From Salinispira pacifica (GTDB taxonomy: Bacteria; Spirochaetota; Spirochaetia; DSM-27196; Salinispiraceae): a DNA stretch of 64,000 nt. The position numbers were made by a program, and so were the translations under genes. The stretch lies in contig NC_023035.1 in the NCBI RefSeq assembly GCF_000507245.1, forward strand, positions 385,001 through 449,000, written 5' to 3'. Position 1 is the first letter of the stretch. The number at the start of each line of letters is the position of its first letter. This document shows positions 9,774-19,639 of this stretch, one piece after another. The notes beneath the pieces are model-generated. The model saw nothing but the letters and a program-made list of their open reading frames with translations. It was not told the DNA's origin and ran no database searches.

Positions 9774-10811
9774 ATGATAAAAATCACCATAACGATTGTA
9801 TTCACAATCATCGCAACGGGATTACTTCTCGTATCATGCGGTAGCGTGGAGGAAATAAATCCGCCATCAATATCCCTGGTTCGGGATGATGACCGGATGC
9901 ACATCCTCGGAACCTTTCACGCGATGACCTATGAGATGTATCAGGGGATCATCTCCCGGGGAATTGATGTTGAGAATTTCTTCGATGAAGCGAGCATGTT
10001 TTTCTCAGAAGCCGGAGAGATATATATTACTGATGTGGAATACGAGCGAATCCGAGAGCTGATAACCGGTAGCGGAACAAACCGGCAGAGTGTGAGTGAC
10101 ATCGTCGGCTCCTGGGATACCGAAAGCCAGGTCGCGTTTCAGGATATGCTCGACAGCTATCCACTTCTCGATCATGTTGGCCGTCAAGCCAGTATCTACG
10201 CAGCCAGGCCATATCACGCCAATGATTTTTTATATCGGGACATTATTCTTCGAGCCTGGGGAAACCCGACGGATTACAGTATCGACGGGATATATAAAGC
10301 TATGGCCGCCGAGCGAAGTCTGTTCGACCATCGCCTGGACGATCCCGTCGAAATATGGGAAATGAAGGATTCACTGACTGACGATGAAGCTCAAATGGAC
10401 TATCTGATCTCACGACTTACCTTTCCAATGACCCGTGATGAAATTGAGGATAGCCAACTCGAGGAGCTTCAGTTTCTTGTGGACAGTTGGATATCCGGAA
10501 ATATAATCCATCCGTCAGAATATGATTTTGAAAATGCTTCAAGGGCATGGGGAGAGCTCGATCAGAGCGTCCGGGATACTCTGGATGCGAACCGGGCAAA
10601 ATGGATATGGCATCCCCGGGAGGAACGCTGGGTTTCGGTCATAGACTCAGCTCTTGAAGAAAACCAAAGACCGCAGACTCTCGTTCTGGCGGTGGGATAC
10701 GGCCACCTTATCAGCCCGCCTTCAGAATTCATTCCTTTACTGCTGGAAGCCGGATGGCAGATCGAAGAACAGCGTTTCCGTATTGCGGATTTCAATGATC
10801 TGAACGACTGA
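9774..10811 (+). CDS. TraB/GumN-family lipoprotein
   Basis: This 345-residue protein begins with a lipoprotein signal peptide ending LLVSC with the acylated Cys at residue 22, so it should sit in a membrane facing the periplasm. The mature part starts with MHILGTFHAMT, the conserved GTxH segment of the TraB/GumN (PF01963) family. It ends with LVLAVGYGHLISP followed by a LLEAGWQIE strand, the family's second conserved histidine block. Related proteins (Tiki) are metalloproteases, but activity here is not proven. The start follows AGAGGT. It stands alone between the hypothetical gene and remnants. Confidence 0.75.
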   Translation: MIKITITIVFTIIATGLLLVSCGSVEEINPPSISLVRDDDRMHILGTFHAMTYEMYQGIISRGIDVENFFDEASMFFSEAGEIYITDVEYERIRELITGSGTNRQSVSDIVGSWDTESQVAFQDMLDSYPLLDHVGRQASIYAARPYHANDFLYRDIILRAWGNPTDYSIDGIYKAMAAERSLFDHRLDDPVEIWEMKDSLTDDEAQMDYLISRLTFPMTRDEIEDSQLEELQFLVDSWISGNIIHPSEYDFENASRAWGELDQSVRDTLDANRAKWIWHPREERWVSVIDSALEENQRPQTLVLAVGYGHLISPPSEFIPLLLEAGWQIEEQRFRIADFNDLND

Positions 10812-10822
10812 TCCCGCACCTA

Positions 10823-10955
10823 TCAGGAACCGATCTCTTCCCAACGGACATACAGCTCGTCGAGCATCTGCTTTTCCTTTGCCAGCCGGGCGGAAAGCTG
10901 CCTGCCCCGCTGATGGTCCCCCCGATCGAGGGCTTCGGAGATTTGGGCTTCCCGT
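10823..10955 (-). pseudogene. C-terminal scrap of an ABC-F ATPase
   Basis: About 44 codons encode REAQISEALDRGDHQRGRQ and then SARLAKEKQMLDELYVRWEE before the stop. This is the coiled-coil tail typical of Uup/EttA-type ABC-F proteins, where a related WEEL segment ends the protein. The ATPase domains are absent. The frame is closed upstream by a stop at about 10956, where the next remnant begins. Confidence 0.7.
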
Positions 10956-11602
10956 TAAGAGGAGTTTAGTATGTGATTGATCTCATCGGTAGGGGGCATA
11001 TTATGTGAAATTCCCATGCCCTCCCTTTTCTTCTGATATGAGAGAATATTAATGCGGGAACAAACCACTGCGTTGTATCCCAGCGCTATACTCACACGGT
11101 TCAAAACGCAAATGGACACCCGGGGCAGCCCGGAATGGGAAAAACACTCATTGGGTTCAATCCCCGCCTCAAGAATCAGAGCTCGCATTCTCTGCAGGTG
11201 TACCGATTGGTTGGATTCAAACTGCCTCGAATATTCATCACCCAGGCCATGCCCATAAAATGACTTTCCTGCTGTACGGCGACCTGCACCCTGTAAACGT
11301 GCCCGGTAATAACTATCGAATTGATCAGTACCGCAACTACTGCCGGGAACAGAAAACTCAGGAATGAGCGCATGTGTTACCATGCATTTCCGACACTGCA
11401 CGCGTTGAATTCTGATCTTCTGTGTATAAAGATACTTTTCATAGATTCCATGGTATGAAAAATTGCCATGTTGCTGGCAACATGGACATTGGGAAGTGCG
11501 CAGAAATGAAGAAAAGAGACTTTGGGAAAAATTCCTCTTGTAATTTTCTTGAGTACAGCCGAAGATAAAGAAACTTTTGTTCGGGGGAGAAAGAGGGGCG
11601 AC
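10955..11602 (-). pseudogene. DUF6431-like zinc-finger protein, no usable start
   Basis: The open frame contains CPCCQQHGNFSYHGIYEKYL and RIQRVQCRKCMVTHALIPEF, a paired CxxC zinc finger followed by a THALIPEFSVPG segment of the kind found in DUF6431 proteins that accompany transposases. It continues in frame to ILNSS at 10955. The frame is open upstream to a stop just beyond 11602, but that part has no ATG, GTG or TTG codon. The gene has therefore probably lost its start, or begins internally and lacks the first CxxC. The family assignment is from memory of its motifs. Confidence 0.55.
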
Positions 11603-11704
11603 TCACGCCAAGAAGAAGCCCTCTTTCTCTTACCCCTTTCCTCCACTAGTGATTCCTTTTAACTTCGGCACTTTTCTTCATTTATTTGGTTTTATTGTGG
11701 GAAC

Positions 11705-12310
11705 CTACATCAGGTACTCTTCGGTTATTAAAGCTCTCATCTGTTCAATCTTGTCCGGAAGGAGCTTATTGAAGATGACTCCACCGATTCGAGCCCCGGT
11801 ACAACGGAGGTAGGTAAAATCTACTTCGAGCATATCGAGGGTCTTCCCGATGCCGCCACCGGCGACGTAGACGATTTGCGCGTCAAGGAGACGGCTTACG
11901 CGAGAGTTGGATAGACCGACAATACCTCCCACGCCGAGATGCCCGGTGCCCTCGGCTACTATGACAAGTTTGTCGCGGAGTCTATCCACGGCCGATAGAA
12001 TCTCGCTCTCAAAAGCGTGCGTGACGGTTTGGTGGTCGGGATTAGTTAGGTAGCTTTTGGTAACACCTTGGGCCAGTCGCACCGGCGAGACCGAGGCCAT
12101 ATCGATTCCCGGCAGCGCGAACTGCTCGATTATCGTGGCATCCTTATCAATTTTCGTACCGTCGCGCATCTCTACGAGCTGTTGACCGACCGGTTTGATG
12201 TAGCCGATTTGGTCTTCGGGGAGATATCGCTTAAGTTCCGAGATGATTCCGAGACTCGTGAGTGTCTTTCCGGCGTGTTGGCGGAATCCCGCCAGGTAGA
12301 TTACGGTCAT
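11705..12310 (-). pseudogene. BioD-like AAA_26 P-loop protein, probably C-terminally truncated
   Basis: The 201 residues begin FRQHAGKTLTSLG, a deviant P-loop as in dethiobiotin synthetase and in the N-terminal domain of long phosphotransacetylases. They continue with IGYIKPVGQ, VAEGTGHLGVGGIVGLSNS and YVAGGGIGKTLDMLEVDF. Spirochaete proteins of this type that I recall continue well beyond the ITEE segment at which this one stops, so the C-terminal part is probably lost. The start at 12310 is reasonable. Function in this branch is unknown; no biotin gene is nearby. Confidence 0.6.
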
Positions 12311-12399
12311 ACTGCAGCAGCTTCCATACGGTTTTCACTCATACGCCGGCGGTTGCGTAAACCGCTACCGCCGGCAGAGAGTAGTTCGAGGAGCTCCGA

Positions 12400-12417
12400 C
12401 GGCGCCCCGGGGCGCCG
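12400..12417. other. 18-bp perfect GC palindrome
   Basis: CGGCGCCCCGGGGCGCCG is fully self-complementary with no loop. It lies between the end of the AdhE remnant and the BioD-like gene, both on the minus strand. No T-run follows on either strand, so it is not a standard terminator. Confidence 0.5.
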
Positions 12418-12437
12418 CCGGCTTCTACCGTGGAGTC

Positions 12438-13475
12438 CTATACCGACCCCTCCCACGCCTTTATGTAGAGTTCCTTTATCTCACTGATAAGCGGGTAGCG
12501 TGGGTTCGCACCGGTGCACTGATCGTCAAAAGCATCCTCTGCCAACGTATCGACTCGTGCCTTGAACTCCTTTTCATCTATACCGACATCTCTGATCGCC
12601 TTGGGAAGATCGAGTGCGGCTTTTAACTCCCCAATCTTCGCGATAAGCAGGTCTACCTTCTCGTCCTCGGTTTTTCCTCCGAGTGCGAGGTAGTCCGCGA
12701 TACGTGCGTAGCGGCTCGTTGCCGAAGGGTACTCGTACTGCGGAAATGCAGCCTGCTTTACCGGTACGTCCGTGGCGTTGTACTTGATGACCTGAGTTAT
12801 GAGCATCGCATTGGCGACGCCATGAGTCAGGTGAAAGGCGGCGCCGAGCTTGTGCGCCATCGAGTGACACACCCCCAAAAAGGAGTTTGCAAACGCCATT
12901 CCCGCCATGGTAGCCGCGTTGTGTACCTTCTCTTTTGCACGTATGTTGGTATCGCCGTCACGGTACGATTGGGGGAGATACTTGAAGAGTATTCGAAGCG
13001 CTTCAAGGGCAACGCCGATAGTGTAGTCCGTACCCATGGAAGATGCTATCGTCTCCACCGCATGGGTTACAGCATCGATGCCGGATGCGGCGGTTAGGTT
13101 TTTTGGCATCGTCATCACCAGTTCGGTATCTACGATCGCAATATGGGGCGTGAGTGAGTAGTCCGCTATCGGATACTTATACCCCGTTCGTTCGTCGGTG
13201 ACGACGCTAAACGGAGTCACCTCGGACCCGGTACCGCTCGTCGTTGGAACCGCAACCATCGTCGCCTTCGTCCCGATGGTGGGAAACTCGTAAATCCTCT
13301 TTCTGATGTCCATAAAGCGTAGCGCCAACCCCTCGAAGGTGACCTCCGGATGCTCGTAGAGGACCCACATGATCTTGGCCGCATCCATCGGTGAGCCGCC
13401 GCCAAGACCGATTATCACGTCCGGCTCAAAGCTATTCATCATCTGCACCCCCGCTTTAAGGCGTGCCTGTGTCAT
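12438..13475 (-). pseudogene. Iron-dependent alcohol dehydrogenase domain of AdhE, N-terminally truncated
   Basis: The frame encodes an Fe-ADH with the NAD-binding GLGGGSPMDAAKIMW, TTSGTGSEVTPFSV, the metal ligands in SGIDAVTHAVE and SFLGVCHSMAHKLGAAFHLTHG, and the AdhE-type ending DDQCTGANPRYPLISEIKELYIKA. Similarity begins at about ARLKAGVQMMNSF; everything upstream, the rest of the ADH domain and any aldehyde dehydrogenase half, is missing. At about 13475 the sequence changes into an unrelated gene on the opposite strand. The extra N-terminal residues of the open frame are only the antisense of that gene. Confidence 0.85.
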
Positions 13476-14603
13476 TATCGACGAATACGACAAGCCGCTC
13501 TTGTCCACCATCGGCGATCCGGAGCTTCACGAGGCGTACAAGCAGTTCTTAAAGCCCTTTTTCGGGGTCCTCAAGAGCAGCGACGCCCATCTGAAGTTCG
13601 CCTTCATTACCGGGGTCACCAAGTTCGGCCAGGTGAGCGTGTTCTCGGACCTGAACCAGCTTATCGACCTCTCGCTGCACAAGGACTACGCCGCCCTCTG
13701 CGGGATTACCGAAGAGGAGCTGCTTGACGGTTTTCGGCCGGAGAACGATGCGCTTGCGGCGCAGGAGGGGGTGTCCTACGACGAATGCGTGGTCCGCATC
13801 CGCGAGTGGTACAACGGCTACCGCTTTCATCCCGCCGGACCGGCGGTGTACAACCCCTTCAGCACCTTGAATCTGTTCAACTTCAACGAGTTTCAGGACT
13901 TCTGGTTCCAGACCGGGACGCCGACCTTTCTGGTTGAGCTCCTGAAGAAGACCGACACCGACCTCAGGGAGATCGACGGGATACAGCTACCCGCCCGTGA
14001 TTTTGCCGATTACCGGGCCGACCCGGACCGGCCGGTCCCGGTGATCTACCAGAGCGGTTATTTGACGATCAAGGGGTTCGACAAGCGGCACCGGCTCTAT
14101 ACCTTAGGCTACCCGAACCAAGAGGTGGAACGGGGGTTCTTGTTCTTCGTCCTCCCCTACTACTCGCCTGTCGCTCCGACCAAAAGCGGGTTCCACATCT
14201 CCCGTTTTGCCCAAGAACTGGAGAACGGCGATGTGGACGGCTTCATGGAGCGGTTGAAGTGCTTCTTTGAATCGATCCCCTACGACCTGAACGACCAGAC
14301 CGAGCGGCACTACCACGTGGTGTTCTACCTGGTGTTCAAGCTCCTCGGACAGTACGTGGAAAGCGAGGTCAAATCGACGAAAGGGCGAAGCGACGCGGTG
14401 GTCCGCGCCGGCGCGTACCGCTACGTGTTTGAGTTTAAGCTCAACGGCACGGCGGAGGAGGCGCTGGCCCAGATCGACGAGAAGGGGTATCTCATTCCCT
14501 ACCGGGCCGAGGCGGCCGGGGCGCCCGAGCGCTCGTAAAGGTCGGCGTGGAGTTTGATCGGGAGGCGCGGAATATCGGACGGTGGATTGCCGCCGAGGGG
14601 TGA
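13476..14603 (+). pseudogene. AAA-ATPase/PD-(D/E)XK nuclease-like protein (DUF1703 type), truncated and frameshifted
   Basis: The frame starts in mid-protein at the Walker B-like VIIDEYDKPLL and then shows FITGVTKFGQVSVFSDLNQL, REWYNGYRF and, near the end, the nuclease motif YVFEFKLNGTAEEALAQI. This is the common AAA_lid/PD-(D/E)XK protein often found in multiple copies with mobile DNA. The N-terminal Walker A part is lost at the junction with the AdhE remnant. A frameshift near 14520 separates the last segment VKVGVEFDREARNIGRW, which continues in another frame to a stop at 14601-14603. Confidence 0.85.
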
Positions 14604-14702
14604 GGGAGCCGCGGGTTCAGCTTCCTGTCTCCCGCCGGCGAAGAGCAACCCATTGCAAAAACCTACCAGTGCGATCAGTGCATACAGTCTCTTCGTACTC
14701 AT
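14604..14702 (-). pseudogene. Signal-peptide fragment of a binding protein or lipoprotein
   Basis: From the ATG at 14702 the minus strand encodes MSTKRLYALIALVGFCNGL and then LFAGGRQEAEPA, a signal peptide with the 'FAGG' start common in spirochaete binding proteins. Beyond about 14604 the frame is merely the antisense of the nuclease-like gene, so only about 33 codons of the original gene remain. Which transporter it belonged to cannot be told. Confidence 0.6.
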
Positions 14703-14779
14703 AAAGAATCTCCTTCTTTGTATCCTTTCGGGTATCTTAGTCGGCGTAGACAAACGCCCCTCGCCTCTTCACGTGGAAA

Positions 14780-14959
14780 TCCAAACCCTGAAAGCGGGTC
14801 AAACCCGAGTCGCTTGGCGACGGCCGGTGCGGCGATCGCCCGGTCGAGACAATCGAAGACCCGGCATTCCAGCGCGGTCTGGAGAATCCGGGACGTTACC
14901 GGTGCGATGAGAACTTCCACCATATCACCGTAAAGGTATTCAATTCGGGGTAATTCCAT
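14780..14959 (-). pseudogene. N-terminal fragment of an O-methyltransferase-like protein
   Basis: The ATG at 14959 follows AAGGAG. The first 55 or so residues (IAPVTSRILQTALECRVFDC and PAVAKRLGFDP) match the helical dimerisation region that precedes the SAM-binding domain in O-methyltransferases. The catalytic domain is absent, and the sequence then passes into the binding-protein fragment. It follows the two ABC exporter genes on the same strand and may have been the last gene of their operon. The exact break is not resolvable. Confidence 0.5.
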
Positions 14960-15019
14960 TGCTGCTACTCCTTGTCGCCCGCGCGAGCGCTCAAGCAGAC
15001 CCCTGATGTGTAGCGACCG

Positions 15020-16211
15020 TCACACAAACTTGTACCCCCGCGCCGCGCGCTGCTCCTCCCACATCCGGCTGTAGAGGCCGCCCGCATGGAGGAGCTCCTC
15101 GTGAGTACCCTGTTCGACGATCCGGCCCTCGTCGAGGAGGATAATCGGCGCGTCCTTCAACATCGCCCGGGCGATGGAGATCCGCTGTTTCTCGCCGCCG
15201 GAGAGGGTTGAGCCGCCTTCACCCACCATCGTGTCGTAGCCGTCGGGGAGACGCTCGATGAACTCGTGAGCCCGCGCCGTCTTCGCCGTTTCGATGACCT
15301 CTTCCAGGGAGGCTTCGGTGTTTCCGACGCGGATATTGTTCAGGATGGTGTCGTTGAACAGGTAGACGTCCTGGAACACCATGGAGACCGATGCGAGAAT
15401 GGTCTCGGGGCTGTAGTCGCGAAGGTCCCGGCCGCCGAGTCGGATCACCCCGTCGGTTACGTCCCAGAACCGGGCGATGAGCCTGGTCATGGTGGTCTTC
15501 CCCGAACCCGAGGGGCCCACGAATGCCGCAAGCGAATGCTCGGGGATCGCGAGGCTCACTCCCTTCAAGACCTCGGTATCGTGGTAGCGAAAGTGCACGT
15601 TCTCGAACTCGATGTCGTAGCCGCTCGGGCGCAGATCGGGCTCTCTTCCGGTGAGGGCCGGGGTGCTGCGCAGCTTCTCGAGGCGCTCGGTGCTGATCTG
15701 GTAGTAGTTCAGCTCGCCCAAGAAGATGAACGCCTGGATCAGCGGCTCGTAGACCCGGGTGTCGATGATCAGGAACATGATGTAGACCGGCAGACCCAGG
15801 GTGCTGGCGAAGAGGAAGGTGAGCCCGAAGAGAATGATGAGGGTGAACCCCGCGTGGAGCGCAAAGCTCGACAGCATGATGGTGGGTCCACCGCCGGCCT
15901 CGAGCTTGATGCTCAGGGTCTTCAGACGGCGGAAGGTCTTTTCCAGGCGCTCGAACTTGGTCCCGGTCAGCTTGAACGCCTTGATCAAGCGCATGCCCTG
16001 CAGGTATTCGAGCATCCTCGAGGATCATCCGCGTGTCCAGGGATGCCTGCGGATCCTGGAGCGGCTTGAACAGCTCCCATACGACAAGCAGGAGTATCCC
16101 GTAGGGCGCCCCGCGAAACAGGTACTCGAGGATTGTCCACACCACCATCGGGCGAAGGCGTCTGGTGTCTCCCAGGGTTACCGCGCGCATGAGTTTTCTG
16201 ATGTTCAGCAT
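15020..16211 (-). pseudogene. ABC exporter subunit 2, two internal deletions
   Basis: From the ATG at 16211 the protein starts MLNIRKLMRAVTLGDTRRLR with a first membrane helix. After about residue 63 the frame changes near 16015-16020 and resumes at EYLQGMRLIKAFKLTG, so most of the membrane domain is missing. The nucleotide-binding domain has Walker A GPSGSGKTT, Q-loop FQDVYLF and signature LSGGEKQR. It then jumps from IILLDE directly to GRIVEQGTHEEL, losing the D-loop and H-loop. The two joined segments both normally encode LDE, suggesting deletion between short direct repeats. It starts 10 bp after subunit 1 and cannot be functional. Confidence 0.88.
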
Positions 16212-16221
16212 CACAAGCCCC

Positions 16222-17868
16222 CTACTGCTCGATCTTCCATTCCCGCGCCCGGGAATAGGTGTCCCACATGGAGCCGTACAGGCCGCCTGCCGCCACCAGC
16301 GCGTCGTGGGTACCGCGCTCCTCGATCCGCCCCTCGTTGACGACGATGATCTGATCGGCGGAGGTGATGGTGGAGAGCCGGTGGGCGATGACGATGACGG
16401 TCTTCTCCTGGATAAGATGGGAGAGCGCTGACAGGATCTTCCCCTCGTTCTCCGGGTCGGCGTAGGCGGTGGCCTCGTCGAAGACGACGATGGGGGCGTT
16501 CTTGAGGATCGCCCGGGCAATGCCGACACGCTGCTCGCCGCCGGAGAGGTAGGTCCCCCCCTCGCCGACGAGGGTGGCGTAGCCCCTGGGAAGCTCCTCT
16601 ATGAACTCGTGGCACTGCGCCGCCTTTGCGGCGGCCAGCAGACCCATCGTCGTCTTTCCGGCGCCCGACGGTCCGACGAGGGCTGTGATCGTTCCCAGCT
16701 CCGCCCGAAAGGAGACGTCATCGAGCACCGTGGTCTCCTCGTAGGCGAAGCTCACGTGGTCGAACTCAATGGACGTATCCGCCGGGTTCGCATCGCCGGC
16801 GCTCTCCGGGATCTCGCCGGTATCCAGTATCCGGCCGATCCGCTCGGTCCCGATGCTGATCTGGTTGAGGTTGCCGAACATGAACATCAGCTTCAGAAGC
16901 GGGAAGAAGAAGCCCCCGCCGACCACCAGGAACAAGAGCACCATGGGGATGAAGCTCTCCCCGGCGCCGTCCGTCTGATGGAGCACGACGGCAGCCGGGA
17001 TGATGAACACGAGCGAGGAAGAGGCGGCTGTGAGAAACGCCGGGTAGAGCTTGGAGTAGGTATGAGTTATCAGGATCGAGAAGTCCCGGAACGCCATGAC
17101 CGACTCCTGGAGGCGCTTGAACGATTCCAGCGCCCTGCCGAAGACCTTTACCACCGGCATGGCGCGCACGTACTCCACAACCGCCGCGTTCATCCGCTCG
17201 AGGGCGGTGTGATAGTCGCGATAGCTCTCCTTGGTCTTCTCGCCCATCATCATCGCCGGCAGGAGCATGCCGAGCGCCACGGGGAAGGGAATGAGCGCCG
17301 CGATCGCGAGGCGCCAATCCATGACAAGGAGGAAGACGATCACCACGACGGGAAACACAACTGCGGTGACGATATCCGGAATGTGGTGGGCCACGAAGAG
17401 CTCGATTCGCTCAACGTCGTCGGCCAGGACCTTCTTGATCTCGCCGCTCGTGCGCCTGGTAAAGAACCCCATGGAGAGCCTGGTGAGCTTTTCGGCGATC
17501 TTGACCCGGATCTCGTAGAGGATGTTGAACGCCGCGATATGCGACAACATCGACGAGCTGTAGAGGATGATCCCGTACGCCCCGACCGAGGCGAGACTGA
17601 TGTACCCCAGGCGGTAGAGGAGCTCCCCGTCCAGGTTCGCGATATTCGACGCGTGGGCGGCGAGCTCGCGCAGAATGAAGTAGACGATTACCGTCGGGAC
17701 GAACTGGGCAGCGGCCGCGACAACCGCGAGGGTCATCGAGGCGAAAAGCCACCACCGCTTCGCACCGGCGATCTCCACGAGGCGGCCGAAGCCCTGCTTT
17801 CGCTTAAGATTGGCGTCGGGGTGCGCGTCCGCGCCGGACGGTGTGCCGGCGGCGACTTCCGTGTCCAT
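16222..17868 (-). pseudogene. ABC exporter subunit 1, in-frame deletion in the ATPase domain
   Basis: The open frame of 548 residues starts at 17868 behind AGAGGAG. It has a complete six-helix membrane domain, Walker A GPSGAGKTT, signature LSGGEQR, Walker B IVVFDEAT and H-loop IAHRLST. Directly after Walker A the sequence runs GLLAAAKAAQCHEFIEELP, so about 70 residues including the Q-loop are absent, although the frame stays open. Paired half-size exporters of this type include YbtP/YbtQ-like siderophore transporters and multidrug exporters. Without a Q-loop it is unlikely to work; whether to call it a gene or a pseudogene is a judgement. Confidence 0.85.
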
Positions 17869-18024
17869 GAGTGATGCTCCTCTGTAGAGTCTGCATTCTG
17901 CCGGTGGTAGCGCCCGGTAGACGCCCACCCTCCGGTTTGAGAAAAGGGGAGATGGTACCGAGTTACTGTAGCTGAGGATCAGACGAGAAGGCGGCCGTTG
18001 TGGTCGTTGAACCGGCTATCGCTG

Positions 18025-18753
18025 CTACTCTTTCCACGGCGCCATGGCCACGTCGAAATCGTCGGTGTACGTGCTGTGCGCCGTGAGCATCAGGGAGATA
18101 CCGGAGAGGCCGGCGAGCTTGCGGATCGACGGTGCAACCTGGTCGTGCAGCTGATTCCAGACTCGGTAGAACGGCCGCACCACGCCGTCCTCCAGGAGCA
18201 GCAGGTCGCCGACAAAAAGAAGCGAGTCGTTGACGAGGTACGCCAGGTGGCCGCGGGTATGTCCCGGCGTGTGAATCGCCTGCACCTTGATCGCGCCGAC
18301 GGTTACCACGTCGCCGTCGTCCAAAACCTGGTAGTCCCGGGTGATCTCGATCGGACTGTAGAAGAGAAATCGGCGACGCTCCCGTCGTTCTATGGACGGC
18401 ACTTCCAGCCGGCCCATATAGACCTCCGCGGGTCCCATCCAGGTGCTTGCGCTGTCCACGTCGAAGGCGCCGGCGTGGTCCATGTCGGTGTGGGTGAGGA
18501 AGAAATGAGAAATTGAGCGCGGATCGATGCCGAGCCGATCAAAATCTTGCAGGACGTAGTCGTTGTTCCGGTACCCCGCGTCTATGGCGATCGTGTTCTC
18601 TCCGTCTGAGTAGATAAAGAAGTTTACGTCGCCCCCATCCTTGATGCAGAAGGCCCTGTCGGTGATCCGGCCGCTCTCGCAGGGATGAAAGAGCTCGCCG
18701 GGAATCGCCCGGGAGATGTAATTGCCCCAGATATTGATGAAGTTCTTTCGCAC
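18025..18753 (-). CDS. MBL-fold metallo-hydrolase
   Basis: This 242-residue protein carries the metallo-beta-lactamase motif THTDMDHAG (HxDxDH), a later HTPGHTRGHL and a TAHSTYTDD segment, with IDAGYRNNDY upstream. These residues bind two metal ions in the family; the substrate cannot be read from sequence. It is divergent from the TetR regulator at 18882, with a palindromic operator between them, and lies upstream of the ABC exporter pair on the same strand. It is probably controlled by that regulator. No defect is visible. Confidence 0.85.
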   Translation of the reverse strand: MRKNFINIWGNYISRAIPGELFHPCESGRITDRAFCIKDGGDVNFFIYSDGENTIAIDAGYRNNDYVLQDFDRLGIDPRSISHFFLTHTDMDHAGAFDVDSASTWMGPAEVYMGRLEVPSIERRERRRFLFYSPIEITRDYQVLDDGDVVTVGAIKVQAIHTPGHTRGHLAYLVNDSLLFVGDLLLLEDGVVRPFYRVWNQLHDQVAPSIRKLAGLSGISLMLTAHSTYTDDFDVAMAPWKE

Positions 18754-18804
18754 GTCCCTGCCTCCGCAATCTGAACGCCCCCGCCTCCTGCATAATGTGA
18801 CGAA

Positions 18805-18829
18805 ACATTCATATTTTCAATATGAATGT
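18805..18829. promoter_or_regulatory. 25-bp perfect palindromic operator, probable TetR site
   Basis: ACATTCATATT and AATATGAATGT are exact complements around TTC. The site lies between the divergent MBL hydrolase (start 18753) and TetR-family gene (start 18882), the position expected for an autoregulated TetR operator. Confidence 0.75.
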
Positions 18830-18881
18830 GAAGGAAACTTCAGATTTTTGCGGCTAGTTCCTTGAAGTTTCGCTCGATTGT

Positions 18882-19523
18882 ATGGATCATGGGCGCTCGA
18901 TGGCATCGACCCGGCAACCCCGGCAAAAGCGGAGCATGAAGACCAAGCGGCGGATCCTCGAAGCTGGAGTATCGCTCTTCGCAGGGCGCGGATACGACGC
19001 CATCCACGCCGGGACGATCGCGGAACGAGCGGGCGTCGCCGTCGGGAGCTTCTACGCCTACTTCGAGGACAAGCACGATCTACTCATCGCCGCAGCCCGT
19101 GACTACGTAGAAAAGACGGAGGCTCTCGAGCTTGCCGCGCTGGGGGATCTCGTTCAAACAGGCCGGGCCGATGCCGTTCAGCCGGCAATCCGCGCGTTCC
19201 TCACCTTCTCGCTGGCAAACCACCGTAGAGATGCGGCGTTTCTTCGCGAGCTTCTGCGCCTCGCACCCCGCGATCCGGGGCTCGCCGAGATCATCGACAG
19301 CCTGGACGAACAGATCCGCCGGGCGCTGGAGAACGTACTGGTGGAACTCTTCTCCGTTCCCGACCGGCGGGCTCGAGAAACGGCGGCGGTGCTCTATACC
19401 GTGGTTGAAGGCGTCATTCACACCCTCGCCTTTGAACCGGCCAAGCTCGATGAACAGACGGCGATAGAGACCCTAGTTACGATGATTGCCGATCTGATTG
19501 AGGCGCTGCGGATACGGGAGTAG
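18882..19523 (+). CDS. TetR-family transcriptional regulator
   Basis: This 213-residue protein has an N-terminal TetR helix-turn-helix: RRILEAGVSLFAGRGYDAI, then AGTIAERAGVAVGSFYAYFEDKHDLL (about residues 22-65). The rest is the helical ligand-binding and dimer domain typical of regulators of exporters. It is transcribed away from the MBL hydrolase and ABC exporter genes across a perfect 25-bp palindrome, so it probably represses that set and itself. An internal ATG at 18900 is another possible start. The gene looks complete although its likely target exporters are broken. Confidence 0.88.
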   Translation: MDHGRSMASTRQPRQKRSMKTKRRILEAGVSLFAGRGYDAIHAGTIAERAGVAVGSFYAYFEDKHDLLIAAARDYVEKTEALELAALGDLVQTGRADAVQPAIRAFLTFSLANHRRDAAFLRELLRLAPRDPGLAEIIDSLDEQIRRALENVLVELFSVPDRRARETAAVLYTVVEGVIHTLAFEPAKLDEQTAIETLVTMIADLIEALRIRE

Positions 19524-19639
19524 GCCGGTGTCGTGCACCGGCTCGGCTCGGCGATAGCGATATCGGGTTGCCGCCGATCGCGAACCGGTCTGCTTTTCCT
19601 TTAGCAGGGCAGCCTGTGTACCCGGAAATAGAGGATCGA

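Noticed and set aside
12400-12417. Transcription terminator for the AdhE remnant
   Set aside because: The GC palindrome has no loop and no T-run on either strand.
16609-17874. A 421-codon open frame on the plus strand
   Set aside because: It is the shadow of the GC-rich ABC exporter gene; its product is a low-complexity Arg/Glu/His-rich chain.
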